Source: Parietaria judaica (lineage: Eukaryota; Streptophyta; Magnoliopsida; Rosales; Urticaceae). Taken from it: a stretch of 64,000 bases of DNA. Positions 52,010-62,100 of this stretch are shown here, piece after piece (within the stretch, counting starts at the first letter, position 1; each line of letters begins with the position of its first letter). The notes below the pieces were generated by a model. The model was not told where the DNA came from. It made no database searches and saw only the letters and a program-made list of their open reading frames with translations. Made by a program: the position numbers and the translations under genes. The stretch is taken from assembly GCA_954871525.1 (NCBI GenBank), contig OX940869.1, forward strand, positions 11,059,001 through 11,123,000. Reading direction: 5' to 3'.

Positions 52010-53248
52010 GTGATGGTGATGGCTTTCTCCGGTGAGCTTGGTGGGGAATTCTCCGTTGACGACGTCCTTTTATCCGGTACGTTCTCTTTGTCGAGTCTTT
52101 TTGTTGACGTCGATATTCCGGTCACCATTGATGGTGTTCCGGCGAACTTGGATGATTGGTCATCGTATCTTGAAGATATATTCCATGTAGGTGATGGCGC
52201 GGGAATTGAAATTCCGGCGAAGCTCGTGGAGGAGACCGAACTCGGTCTAGGCGTCGGCGGCTTCGGCTGTGTGCATGGCGAGGGCAGCGGCTGCATGGGA
52301 CGTGATGGCACGTCGGGGACGCTCGGTGGCGGTCAGGAAGCGATGTCTGGGCGGAGCACGGCGGTCGCCGTGGCTCATGGCGTGACCGGTGTTGCGGTTG
52401 GCTCCGGTGCGCGCGGGGTCCTTGATGCGGGCAGCGGAGGAGCGGACCACGGGGTCCACGGAGAGGCAGGGTCGGCCGAAATCGTCTCGTTAGCATCGTC
52501 TGTGGTGGTCATCGGCGGTGGCGCGGCCGCTGGAGGCGTGATTGGTCGTCTTCCCGTGGTGTTTGGCTCGTGTGGGGTTTTCGGCTCGGGCGGCGATGGC
52601 TTGGGCCGTGAGGTCCACGGCATGGTGGAATCGGCTGGGTTCCCCTCTCTAGCTCAGTCTGTGGCAGTTCCCGACGGCATCATGGCGGCTGGAGCCTTGG
52701 AGGATTTCGGCGTGCGTGGGGCCCGTGGGGGCTCCCTTGGCGTGGTCGGCTCGGTCCCCGAGGTGAGCGATGGCTTGGCGGGTGCTCCGGCCGATATTCC
52801 GGCGGGGATGGTGAGGTACGTTGGTGGTGGTGAGGTTATCTTCAACTCCGGCAGGGCTGCTTCGACGAAAGGGCCGCCAAAAGTGGTGGCGGAGTCCGAT
52901 TTTGACGGAAACTTTGATTTCGAGGGCTTCGAGACTCCGAATGACGATCCGATTTTTGCGTTGGATTCGTCGGGACCGGGGCTTTCTCCTGCCAAGGAAA
53001 TTATCATTCCTAGGCCAAGCGTGCCGGTCTCAGGGGTCGGTAAAGACCTCTCGTTGTTGATTCGTCTTTTGTCGTCGTCTCGTTTCCCCGCCGGTGCTGT
53101 TGACGTTGACTTGTTTCCTTCATTTTTGCCTCAGGTGTTGGCCGGGGCTCGTCTTCTTGGTGCTTCCTATGGCGGCTTGAAGTCTTCGGTGCTCCGGACT
53201 CCGTTCGTGTTACGGATCCTCTCGGCTCGGTGCTTTCCCAGAGATTAG
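52010..53248 (+). CDS. Antisense ORF of gypsy element 2, 412 residues, unknown function
   Basis: An uninterrupted plus-strand frame lies opposite to the element's gag. A second ATG follows three codons after the first. The product has an acidic first part (SVDDVLLSGTFSLSSLFVD, DDWSSYLEDIFHVGDG), then a Gly/Ala/Val-rich middle, then an acidic Asp/Phe-rich segment (ESDFDGNFDFEGFETPNDD), and ends CFPRD. I recognise no domain. The 3' end and stop (CCCAGAGATTAG) are homologous to the antisense ORF of element 1, but the coiled-coil block there is missing here. An intron could remove part of the frame, for example at CTCAG|GTG near 53133. Extra ORFs, some antisense, are known in Tat-lineage gypsy elements, but no function is established. 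Minus-strand frames over the same DNA are GC-driven shadows. Confidence 0.55.
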   Translation: MMVMAFSGELGGEFSVDDVLLSGTFSLSSLFVDVDIPVTIDGVPANLDDWSSYLEDIFHVGDGAGIEIPAKLVEETELGLGVGGFGCVHGEGSGCMGRDGTSGTLGGGQEAMSGRSTAVAVAHGVTGVAVGSGARGVLDAGSGGADHGVHGEAGSAEIVSLASSVVVIGGGAAAGGVIGRLPVVFGSCGVFGSGGDGLGREVHGMVESAGFPSLAQSVAVPDGIMAAGALEDFGVRGARGGSLGVVGSVPEVSDGLAGAPADIPAGMVRYVGGGEVIFNSGRAASTKGPPKVVAESDFDGNFDFEGFETPNDDPIFALDSSGPGLSPAKEIIIPRPSVPVSGVGKDLSLLIRLLSSSRFPAGAVDVDLFPSFLPQVLAGARLLGASYGGLKSSVLRTPFVLRILSARCFPRD

Positions 53249-53628
53249 TTTCTCTTTCCTTCGCCATTATGATATATAGACATTTTCGGGCTTTGCTCTA
53301 GCCGTACTCCTTGCCGTGGCATGTTTTCTCGGCGTGTTTCGCCTTCTTGTTTCGTACCTGTTTAATGACATTTATGTATTTATTATAATTTGAACTTTGA
53401 GTTTTGTTCATACCTTGGCTTGGTCGAATGTGCGCGTCATGTCGCGTGGTAACAGTCTTGCGAGTGCACTCTGCTGCGATTTGTAGGGTCGTTACCCTTG
53501 TTTAACCTGCAAGTAGCGTAGGTTGTCCGTAGACGATAATATGCCTTTGCTCGCCGGGTAGCTAATCCGACGAGTTTGGGCTATGCCGAATGGCGAAGGT
53601 GCTCTTTTTGAGAGGCTTATCTATAGGC

Positions 53629-53945
53629 GAGATTAGTTTCTGGCCTATTGGGGAACTCGGGCTTTGTTTTGAGCCAGCGGGATTAGTTTCCGGCCTTTCA
53701 TGAAACTCAGGATTTGTTTCCTAAGCCGGCGGGATTAGTTTCCGGCCTTTCGTGAAACTCGGGATTTGTTTCCTAAGCTGGTGGGATTAGTTTCCGGCCT
53801 TTCGTGGAACTCGGGATTTGTTTCCTGAGCCGGCGGGATTAGCTTCCGGCCTTTTGTGGAACTCGGGATTTGTTTCCTGAGCAGACGGGATTAGTTTCCG
53901 GCCTTTTGTTGAACTCGGGATTTATTTCCTGAGCCGGCGTCTTCT
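53629..53945. repeat. 52-bp tandem repeat, about 6 copies
   Basis: Units such as CGGCGGGATTAGTTTCCGGC...TTTGTTTCCTAAGC recur head to tail with a 52-base period. Differences are few, mainly TGAAAC/TGGAAC and CTAAGC/CTGAGC. They lie between the RNase H-like remnant and the antisense ORF. Confidence 0.88.
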
Positions 53946-54108
53946 TCGTCTGGTCCGAACGTCTCGTCTAGTTGGCTCCTTTACAGATCGTCGTCGTTTG
54001 TGGTTGCGGATTCGATTCCGCGTTCTTGGTTTGGCTTCGACGAGCGTTTAGCTCAGAGGATCCGTGTCTACGTCGACTTCTGGGACCTTTGGAGTTCTTC
54101 TAGCGAGG

Positions 54109-54852
54109 TTAGCGGCTCGATGCGGCGCTTCCTCCTTCATCGTGTCTTTGACGCCTGTTTGTGGGTTCGTCTTCTCCTTTTACACTCATTGTTCGAGCTA
54201 GCATGGTTGATTCGTCGTTGGCGATTGTAGGGATCCAAGTGATCTCGTGCCATATCAATGGCTGGAGGCGCTCCATGGCTTCTTGCAGTTGAGTCAGCGC
54301 CTTGTCCTCCTGTGTCGGTAGTCCACCGTTCATCTGGCTCGCGATCTTCTGTGAGCTGCAGTGTACCTGCAAATTCTTCACGTCGAGCCTCTCGGCAAGG
54401 CTTAGGCCGCCGAGTAGCGCTCCGCATTCGGCTTCGTCGCTGGAGGCTTTGAACTCGAACTTGATGGCGTACTTTGACTTTTCTCCTTCAGGGTTGATAA
54501 AGACGATTCCTTCTCCTACGCTGGTGTCGTCGTTGCTTCCACTGATGTGCATACTCCATACCGGCCCGTTGGGCGCGGTTCTTCTTCTTGGCGGTGCATC
54601 CTTCGTCTCCTTTCTTCCTTCAGCTGCGGGGGTATCGGCGCCGTGAGTTTGCTTGGCGACTATGTCAGCCTTTGCTTCTCTTTTCTTGGCGACCCCTGGT
54701 TGGCGTTCTTCTTCGCTCCTTCGCTTGGCAAGGTTGATCTTCCTCTTGATGAGGCGTAGGCGGTTGAACATCTTGTCGACGAGGCGTCTGTACGTCGTGT
54801 AGTCTGGAGAGTCTTCTGGCGCAGCTTCGCTTGTCTTCTTGGATTGGTCCAA
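54109..54852 (-). pseudogene. Linker and RNase H-like remnant of gypsy element 2
   Basis: The frame contains SPDYTTYRRLVDKMFNRLRL, a Lys/Arg/Glu-rich linker, and then PNGPVWSMHISGSNDDTSVG through ECGALLGGLSLAERLDVKNL. This is the fold of the RNase H domain found in Tat-lineage elements (DGS...GAG...NNEAEYEALIAGL...V..DSQL). Two expected acidic residues are replaced: the first D is I in HISGS, and DSQ is SSQ. It is therefore probably inactive. The frame is open for 247 residues, so a protein could still be made. No upstream reverse transcriptase is present. Confidence 0.7.
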
Positions 54853-55393
54853 GGTCTTCTCGTATTGTCGCAGGAGGGCGAATATTTCTCTCAGTCCGAT
54901 AACGGCTATTGGATTTTTCGTATCCTCTCCTGGTTCTCCTCGTCTGGCGATGTTGAGGTTGTTGACTCCTTCGTTGATGGCAGCGATTGTTGCTGGTGGT
55001 GGATGGTGAGGGCTTCGTCTATGGCGAAGGTGATGGCTTCCTTCTTTTCATCAGCATCGGAGGCGTCGACATCATAGGTAAACTCGGCGACAAAGTCGGC
55101 AACGGCTTGTCCTTTGATGGCGACCCGTGGCTGGAATTCGACTCCGTATTCTCCCAGCTCTTGTGATCAAATAGTCATGCAGTTTGACGTCGCCTTCTGG
55201 AAAGCTCGTGAGAAACAGTATCTTATGACAAGGATATATTCTTATTGCATAGATGAAAATATATTGGTATGTCGAGTTGACTCAGTCGCGCGTTCGTGTT
55301 GCGCTTTGTGAAAATCTTAAAAGGATATGAGGGCGTCGTCGTAGCCCGGCAGAAGTGGCTGCTCGCCTTATTGTGGATAGTCGACGATGGAGG

Positions 55394-57301
55394 TTACCCA
55401 TGTGAGCTCAGGCGTCCTTCTTCAATTAGGTCTTCAATTTGCTTCTTCAAATGCCAGCATTGTGACGTGAGATGCCCGTAGTCTCGGTGGAACTTGCAGT
55501 AACGGCTCTTGTCCTTCCTCATTGTCTTGCTCATCGGGCGAGGTTCTTTGAACATATGGCCGTGGATGGCGAGGATTTCGTCTGGCGTAGCCGTCAGTGG
55601 CGTGTAGTCTCTCCTGTCAAGGCGAAATGGTTTCCTCGTCGCCTGTCCTCCTTGAGGTTTTTCCATTCTGCTCCGGTCGTCGTCCGTGCGGCTTTTCTTC
55701 ATCTGCGGTTCGTTGGAGGAGCAGTCGTTGCCTCGTCGGCGGCTCCCTGGCTCTGTTGACTTCCTGCTGGCGAGGTACTCTTCCACGGTGATGTGTTGGG
55801 CTGCTCTCGTCATGAGCTCCGTCATGGTCGATGGTCTTTCATTCACGAGGGAGATCAAGAACTTCCCGGTCTGCAGTCCGTCGATGAGGGCGATGAGGGC
55901 ATCGCTATCGGTGTAATCGTTTACCTTGTTGGATTCTTTGACGAAGCGGTTGACGAACTTCTGTAGGGATTCGTCGGTCTTCTGCTTGATTGACTAGAGG
56001 TAGGATTTCTCCTTTCTTTGAGTCACTGCGCCGGCGAAGCGGGCGAGGAAAAGGTCCTTGAGCTGGTTGAAAGAGTAGATGCTCGCCTTGGGTAGTCTCT
56101 GGTACCATTCGAACGCTGTTCCCATAAGGGTTAGGCAGAATGCCTGACATATCGTCGAGGTTGAGCACTTCTTCATCTGCATGATCGTCTGGTACTGGAC
56201 GAGGTGGTAGACTGGATCTCATTTCCCGTCGTAGATGAGGTTGCTTGCGAAGCGTGGGTCGCCTACGGCTTCTCCGTCGAGCAGGTGTGGTGCGAGTGGG
56301 GACAGAGTCCCGTCAAGCACGGCACGGCCTCTCGCGCCACGGTCCTGGGCAGAGCGCAAGTCTTTGATTTCCTTTTGCATCCCTTGGAGGAGGTCAAATA
56401 CGTCGTCGCGCTGCGGTTAGCGAGGCTCCTGGTGACCTAGACGGCGGTCGGGCGAAGCCCGGCGGTCGCGTTGCTGATCTTCTCTGTAGTCTTCGAGATA
56501 GATAACTTCAGCTTGTCTTCCATCTTCACGTCTTGGTGAGGGTTGACGACCCCCCGGGCGGTCTTGGTATGCCCTGGCAAGGTTGCGGTCTTCGTCACGT
56601 CGGTTCCCTTGGCGACCCTCTTGGCTATCCTGGCGAGGGTCAGGGATGTTCCGTCGGTGCTCCATGTCATTAAAGTCTTCGGCCTGGAGAACCTCCTGAC
56701 AACCCCCCTGGCGAGCCTGGCGAGGGTCCGGGTAGTTCCGGCGGTCTTCAACATCTTCGGGATCTTCGCCCTGGCGAACCTCCTGGCGACCCCTTGGGCG
56801 AACCTGGCGATGGTCGGGGTGGTCCTGGCGATCTCCGTCATTCTTGGGATCTTCGGCCTGGCGAACCTCCTGACGACCCCCCGGGCGAGCCTGGCGAGGG
56901 TCCGGCTAGTTCCAGCAGTCTTCGGTATCTTCATCTTGGCGAACCTTCTGGCGACCCCCAGGGCGAACCTGGCGAGGGTTGGGGTGGTCCTGGCGATCTC
57001 CGACATCTTCCGGATCTTCGTCTTGGCAAACCTCCTGGCGACCCCCCGGGCGAACCTGGCGAGGGTATGGGCGGTCCTGGCGATCTCCGTTGCCGTTGCT
57101 CTCTCCCGTACTTTCTTCGTTGTGAGCGTCGACTGACCTCTGCGAAGCGTCGTTGGCGCTGTCTTCATTCCCGATCTGAGCTGGTGGAACTTGGCGAGGT
57201 GGCTTAGTTCGCATGGCAAGGGTCTGGGCCCTCGTGTTGAGCGCGATGCTGGTCGTCGGTTGTGGCGTCGCACGTTGTGAAGCACTGGCGCGGCTCGTCA
57301 T
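55394..57301 (-). pseudogene. gag of gypsy element 2 with internal TAG
   Basis: On the minus strand the frame starts MTSRASASQRATPQP at 57301. It runs into a tandem repeat region (about 57110-56540) encoding units like DRQDHPNPRQVRPGGRQKVR, then the gag core (TAFEWYQRLPKASIYSFNQL), and reaches TAG at 55996-55994. The same frame continues for 154 more codons (SIKQKTDESLQKFVNRFVKE through CKFHRDYGHLTSQCWHLKKQ) to the usual zinc-binding end of Tat Gag. The frame shifts between repeats and core, so earlier indels are also likely. Apart from the TAG, the second part is well preserved. Confidence 0.75.
56540..57115 (-). repeat. Gag-internal tandem repeat, 78-87 bp units
   Basis: Six to seven head-to-tail units contain CTGGCGA, CCCCCGGGCGA and GGCGAGGGT motifs on the plus strand. 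Two adjacent units are 87 bases (29 codons), others about 78, so the frame is kept in each unit. Element 1 has the same array at about 37890-38460. Confidence 0.8.
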
Positions 57302-57372
57302 GTCGAATGGCGATCGTCGTGCTCCGTTCTTCTGGTGATTGCTAGAAGGGTCTCGAGGCGTGTTCTCGGGCT

Positions 57373-57394
57373 ACCCTTCCTTTTAGCGCCAAAC
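57373..57394 (-). promoter_or_regulatory. Primer-binding site of gypsy element 2
   Basis: Directly after the 5' LTR the minus strand reads GTTTGGCGCTAAAAGGAAGG. TTTGGCGC with a downstream purine-rich stretch matches the primer sites usual for Tat/Athila-type elements (3' end of a tRNA with TGGCGC). The tRNA identity is not certain. Confidence 0.6.
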
Positions 57395-58983
57395 TGTTAA
57401 TGCGTAAAAATGGCTTTAACTTAGAGTCGGATCCATGGTTCGGGTCCCGAGATTGACCGCTGAACACAAGGATGATTGAATGCTGAGTCAACGCGGGTTG
57501 ACTGTTGATCGTCAAAGTTGGAGGCGATTCTGTCATCTTGGATGAGTCTCCGGGCTGTCGTTGACGATCCTTGGCGAACTTACTTGGTGGTGGCGAAGTC
57601 CGGTTCACGGCGAAGCTCCTCGTCCGGGCGGAGTCCTTGTCTTGGCGATGTCCTCTTCTGGGCGAACTCCGGTCTTGATGAAGCTCCGTGCTAATCTTGA
57701 TGATTCTTTGTGTTTTTCCTTCCTTGGCGAGCTCCTATGGCGAGAGAGGACCTACATAAAAAGGGTAGAATGGGCCCGTGCCCCGTCGCTTATGGTTGGG
57801 CGAGGCTACCTACGTATCTCAGTTTAAGAGAATCAGGTCCCACGTAGTTCGGGGTTAGTGATAAACGGCGGGTGGATGACGATGTGGATTGACTCGTCGG
57901 AAGTACCGTTGTTGGCGGCGCAGGGGTGACCCTTGGCCCGTTGGCTGGGTATTACTGGCGTGATGTGTTCTTCGTCGACCTCGTTGGTGTTGGCGAAGGC
58001 TTTAACCTGACGAGGGATGCTCCTTGTCGACCTTGTCGGGGTAGGTGGCCTCGTGTACTGAGGGGCATTATCCCGACGAGGGAAGCTCCTTGTCGACCTT
58101 GTTGGGGTAGGTGGCCTCATGTATCGAGGGGCCTTATCCCGACGAGGGATGCTCCTTCCTTTGTCGACCTCACAGGTGTCGGCGTACTCGACCACCTAGA
58201 AAAGGACGCCTTTGCTGACTCGTAGAACAACTTTTCATCTTCGAGACTAAGACTCTTCTTCTAGAACGATCTCAGCTCTTATTCAAGTCCTTCCTCCTAT
58301 AGGAGTGGACGAATTTTTAGAGAGAGAAAGCTAGAGAGAGATGCTATGGAGCAAGTTGTGAGTGAGTGTGGAAATGAGGGGGAGAAGGCTCCTATTTATA
58401 GGAAAACCAACTCCCTGAAATTGCACTCATTGGGGCCTGCGAATTCCCTGATAACTGCACCTTCAGGGGTCTGCGAATTCCCTTAATATTGCACCTCCAG
58501 GGGCTTGCAAGTTTCTCCTCTGCAGAAGAGGTCGTCGGTGCTTCTTGATTAGTCTTCGGGTTGTCCGCGAGTCCGCTTGTTGTGTTCGGGGAAACCCGGA
58601 GGATTTCCTGGAGATCTTCGTAGCCTCGGATCTCCTCGTCGTGTGAAATGATTACAAGTTACGCCCTCGTCAAGTTATGACGAGGGGGTTTGTCGCCTTG
58701 TTGCCTCGTCGGCTTGTCGCATCGTCGGCTTGTCGCCTCGTCGCCTTGTCCTCTCGTCGCCTTGTCGGCTTGTCGCCTCGTCGCCTCGTCGGCTTGTCGC
58801 CTCGTTGCCTCGCCGGCTTTTGGACCCCGGGTCTCGCCAATGTCTTAGTTCTTCGGTCCCGGGCTTTTGGCGTTGGTGATGGGCCTTGACTTACCATGAC
58901 AGGCTTTGACTTTTCTTAACGGGCTTTGACCTTTGCCAAAAAGGGGGCCCAATTTTTATATGTTACGAAAAATGCACATAACA
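57395..58983 (-). repeat. 5' LTR of gypsy element 2
   Basis: The 1589-bp LTR matches 49463-51104. The TATA box lies at about 58391-58402 (CCTATAAATAGG on the minus strand). The CGTCGGCTTGTCGC tract here (about 58685-58815) has fewer units than in the 3' LTR. Confidence 0.9.
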
Positions 58984-59161
58984 ATAAGATTATCATAATA
59001 ACCATCATCTTTATTCAACGACTTGTCATAATCTTTTTCAAATGGATAAAATATCTTGTTTAAGGACACACATGTCCAACAATCTCCCACTTGTACTTAA
59101 AGAAGATGACCCATGTCTTTCAGGCTTATATTCTCCAGATGCCTCCATCTCCCACTTGTAC
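58984..59161 (-). mobile_element. Copia 3' LTR start, polypurine tract and duplicated tail
   Basis: The LTR start TGTTGGACATG lies at 59081 on the minus strand, preceded by the polypurine tract ACAAGTGGGAGAT (59082-59094). The plus-strand motif ATCTCCCACTTGTACTT occurs three times (about 59082, 59147 and 59178), with AAAGAAGATGACCCAT following two of them. A short local duplication therefore joins this tail to the reverse transcriptase remnant at 59162. Confidence 0.7.
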
Positions 59162-62100
59162 TTAAAGAAGATGACCCATCTCCCACTTGTACTTGATGTA
59201 GCGTAGGATGTGCTTCATAGCCTGCTGGTGTAGACTTGTAGGCCTCTCCATGTAACGACTCACCATGCCGACTGCGTGTGAGATGTCAGGTCGGGTATGG
59301 GTAAGGTACCTAAGACACCCGATGACACGTCTGTACTCTGTAGGATCCATTGCGGTTCCTTCCGCATCCTTCCCAAGCTGTAGCTTTGCCTCCATCAGAT
59401 ACTTGCTCGGGTTGCAGTCTCCCATCTGAAACTGCTTAAGGATCTTCTTCGCATAAGCCGACTGCTTTAGCGTAATGTAGTCCTTCTTCTGATCCACCTC
59501 AATGCCGAGATAGTACGAAAGTAGTCCGAGGTCACTCATCTCGAACTCTGCCATCATCTGCTTATTGAATCCTGCCACGCCTGCTGTGCTAGATCCAGTC
59601 ACTATCAAGTCGTCCACATATACTCCAACAATGAGTGTTTCTTCTGCATTGCTCCTTATGTACACTGCCTGCTCTTGAGAACACTTCACGAACCCGAGAC
59701 TCTTCATACATTTGTCAAGGCGTAAATTCCATGCTCTAGGTACTTGACGTAGCCCGTAAAGGGCTTTGTAGAGCTTGTACACCTTGTGTTCTTTAGCCTT
59801 GATGACATAACCTTTGGGTTGTTTGACATATACTTCCTCCTCCAGGTCACCATTTAGAAATGCCGATTTAACATCTAAGTGGTGAATCTCCCAACCTCGG
59901 TGAGCAGCGAGGACTAAGATCAACCCGATTGTGTCGAGCCTCGCTAATGGAGCAAAAACTTCGTCGAAGTCAACTCCGTGCTTCTGCACCTATCCTTTTG
60001 CGACCAGGCGTGCTTCGTGCTTCACGACGTTTCCTTCGGTGTCCTTTTTCAACTTATAGACCCACTTCAGACAAATGGGCTTATGACCTTTGGGCAGGTC
60101 AGTGAGCACCCACGTCTTTTTCTTCTCGATTGACTCGAGCTCTTTCTGCATTGCCTCTTGCCAGGCCTGATCGGTTTCTGCCTCTCGGTAGTTTGCCGGT
60201 TCTTCGGCACATAACAGCGCTAACTCTTCCATATTCATGTCTAATTAACGAGCATCTTCATAGATATCGGTTAGCGAACGATATCCCCTCGGACCATCCT
60301 TGATCGAGGAATCACCCGAGCTTCTTATCTATAGGGTTGGGGTCATCATACCCAAACCTGAGCTGGGCGACGTTGGTGGTGACATTGGCGGTGATACGGT
60401 TGGTGACACCGTTGGTAATACTGGTGGTAACACACCCAAGCTGGGCTCAAGCTGGAAGTCATCGTGTCCGGGCTTGGCAATGTCTTCATCGCATTCTTCG
60501 AGTTCAAACTCAACTAAGTTCTGTTCGGGCTCGCCATTCTCGTCATGCCACTCCCATTTCTTCTCTTCTTCAAACACGACATCTCTGCTCACTTGAATTT
60601 TACCGTGTCGAGGTTCAAAGAATCTGAGTGCCTTACTTCCGATTTCGAATCCAAGGTACACCATCGTCTGACTCCGGTCATCGAGATTCTTGATATTTGG
60701 GCCCGCAACTTTTACATGAGCGGTGCACCCAAACACTCACAAGTGCTACAGATGAGGCTTCTTCCCACACCACACTTGGTACGGGGTGCGCTCTCTTAGC
60801 GCCTTCGTTGGCAAACGGTTTAACAGATAAACCGCATGTTTGACTGCTTCTCCCCACATCTTTGTCGGAACTTGCATGCTCTTTAGCAAACTCCTTGTTG
60901 TGTCCAACACTGTCCGTTTCCTTCTCTCTACCACACCGTTCTGTTGGGGAGTGTACGGTGCAGTCAGGTGGCGTTCGACTCCTTCTTCATTTCAAAACTC
61001 TCTGAACTACTGGGACGTAAACTCTCCACCTCGGTCTGTTCTCAGGGTCTTCATTTTGTGCCCCGATTTGTTCTCGACAAGCCTCTTGAACTTTTTGAAG
61101 ACTTCAAAGGCTCCTGACTTCTCCTTTAGCGTATACAGCCACATCCAACGGCTGTAGTCGTCAACTAGCAAGAGAAAGTACTTGCTACCGGCTAGGGTTC
61201 CCAGGGTGATAGGACCACACAAGTCCACGTGCACCAGTTGGAGGGGACGCTCCACTCGAAACTTGGCCTTGATCGGAAACGACACTCTTGCCTATTTTGC
61301 GATCATGCAGCATTCACACAGCTGGTTTGGGTGCCCAATCCCAGGCACCCCAAAGGCCATCTCCTTCTCCCCCATCATCTTGAGCGCGTAGAAGTTTACG
61401 TGCCCAAGTCATGCATGCCAGAGCCAGGCCGGGTCTGCTAAGGACGTCATTAAGCAGACGGGTTGGCCTGTCTCCAATAGAGTGTTCTCTTCACCTTCAT
61501 CAATAGAGTGTCACTTCTGTTCCACATCTTCAGGTATGACCCGGCCATCACCACTGTGTTGCCGACCTCTGTCATTTGACCAAAGCTGATGATGTTACTC
61601 TTCAGCTTCGGGATGTAGTAAACCTGGGTAAGCAGCCGTTGATCCCCGTTCTTGCACTGGAACAGGATGGATCCTCTGCCTCTGATTTTGACGATTGAGT
61701 CATCGCCAAACTTCACGCTTCCCGTGATCTTCTCATCGAGCTCTTCACACTTAGCTCGGTCTCCGGTCATATGGTTGCTCGCACCATTGTCTAGATACCA
61801 CATATCGGTATAGACTTTCTCTTCTCCGTCTTTGAGGAGGTTTGCTATAACCTTATCCTTGATAAGCATCATTGAACAAGGTGCTCAGTAACCTTCTTCT
61901 TCGAGCTGGGTCGTTTCTCCGGTATCATCAGCAATCAGCTTCCGGGTCGATCTTTCCTTTGATCGGTTTGGGCCCAGGCTCAACTTCTCTCTCGCCTACG
62001 AGGCTCATATCCTCGTCTCTCCGCACTTCCAAGTTAACCTCCTGCTCGGCGAACATCAATGTGGTCTCATCTTGATGGAATCTCGCTAGATTCGCCTCGT

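Larger units (their letters stand above)
49458..58988 (-). mobile_element. Gypsy element 2: complete non-autonomous Tat-like retrotransposon
   Basis: The element 49463-58983 (9521 bp) has LTRs starting TGTTATGTGCATTTTTCG and ending TTACGCATTAACA on the minus strand. A perfect 5-bp TSD ATAAG lies at 49458-49462 and 58984-58988. The internal order on the minus strand is primer site, gag with repeat region, linker, RNase H-like domain, repeats, an antisense ORF and a polypurine tract. I see no reverse transcriptase or integrase, so it must have moved with proteins from another element. The LTRs are very similar outside a CGTCGGCTTGTCGC repeat tract, suggesting a fairly recent insertion. Confidence 0.9.

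Noticed and set aside
56543..57136. 197-residue plus-strand frame rich in Val/Leu/Arg
   Set aside because: It is the antisense of the gag repeat array in element 2, open for the same reason.
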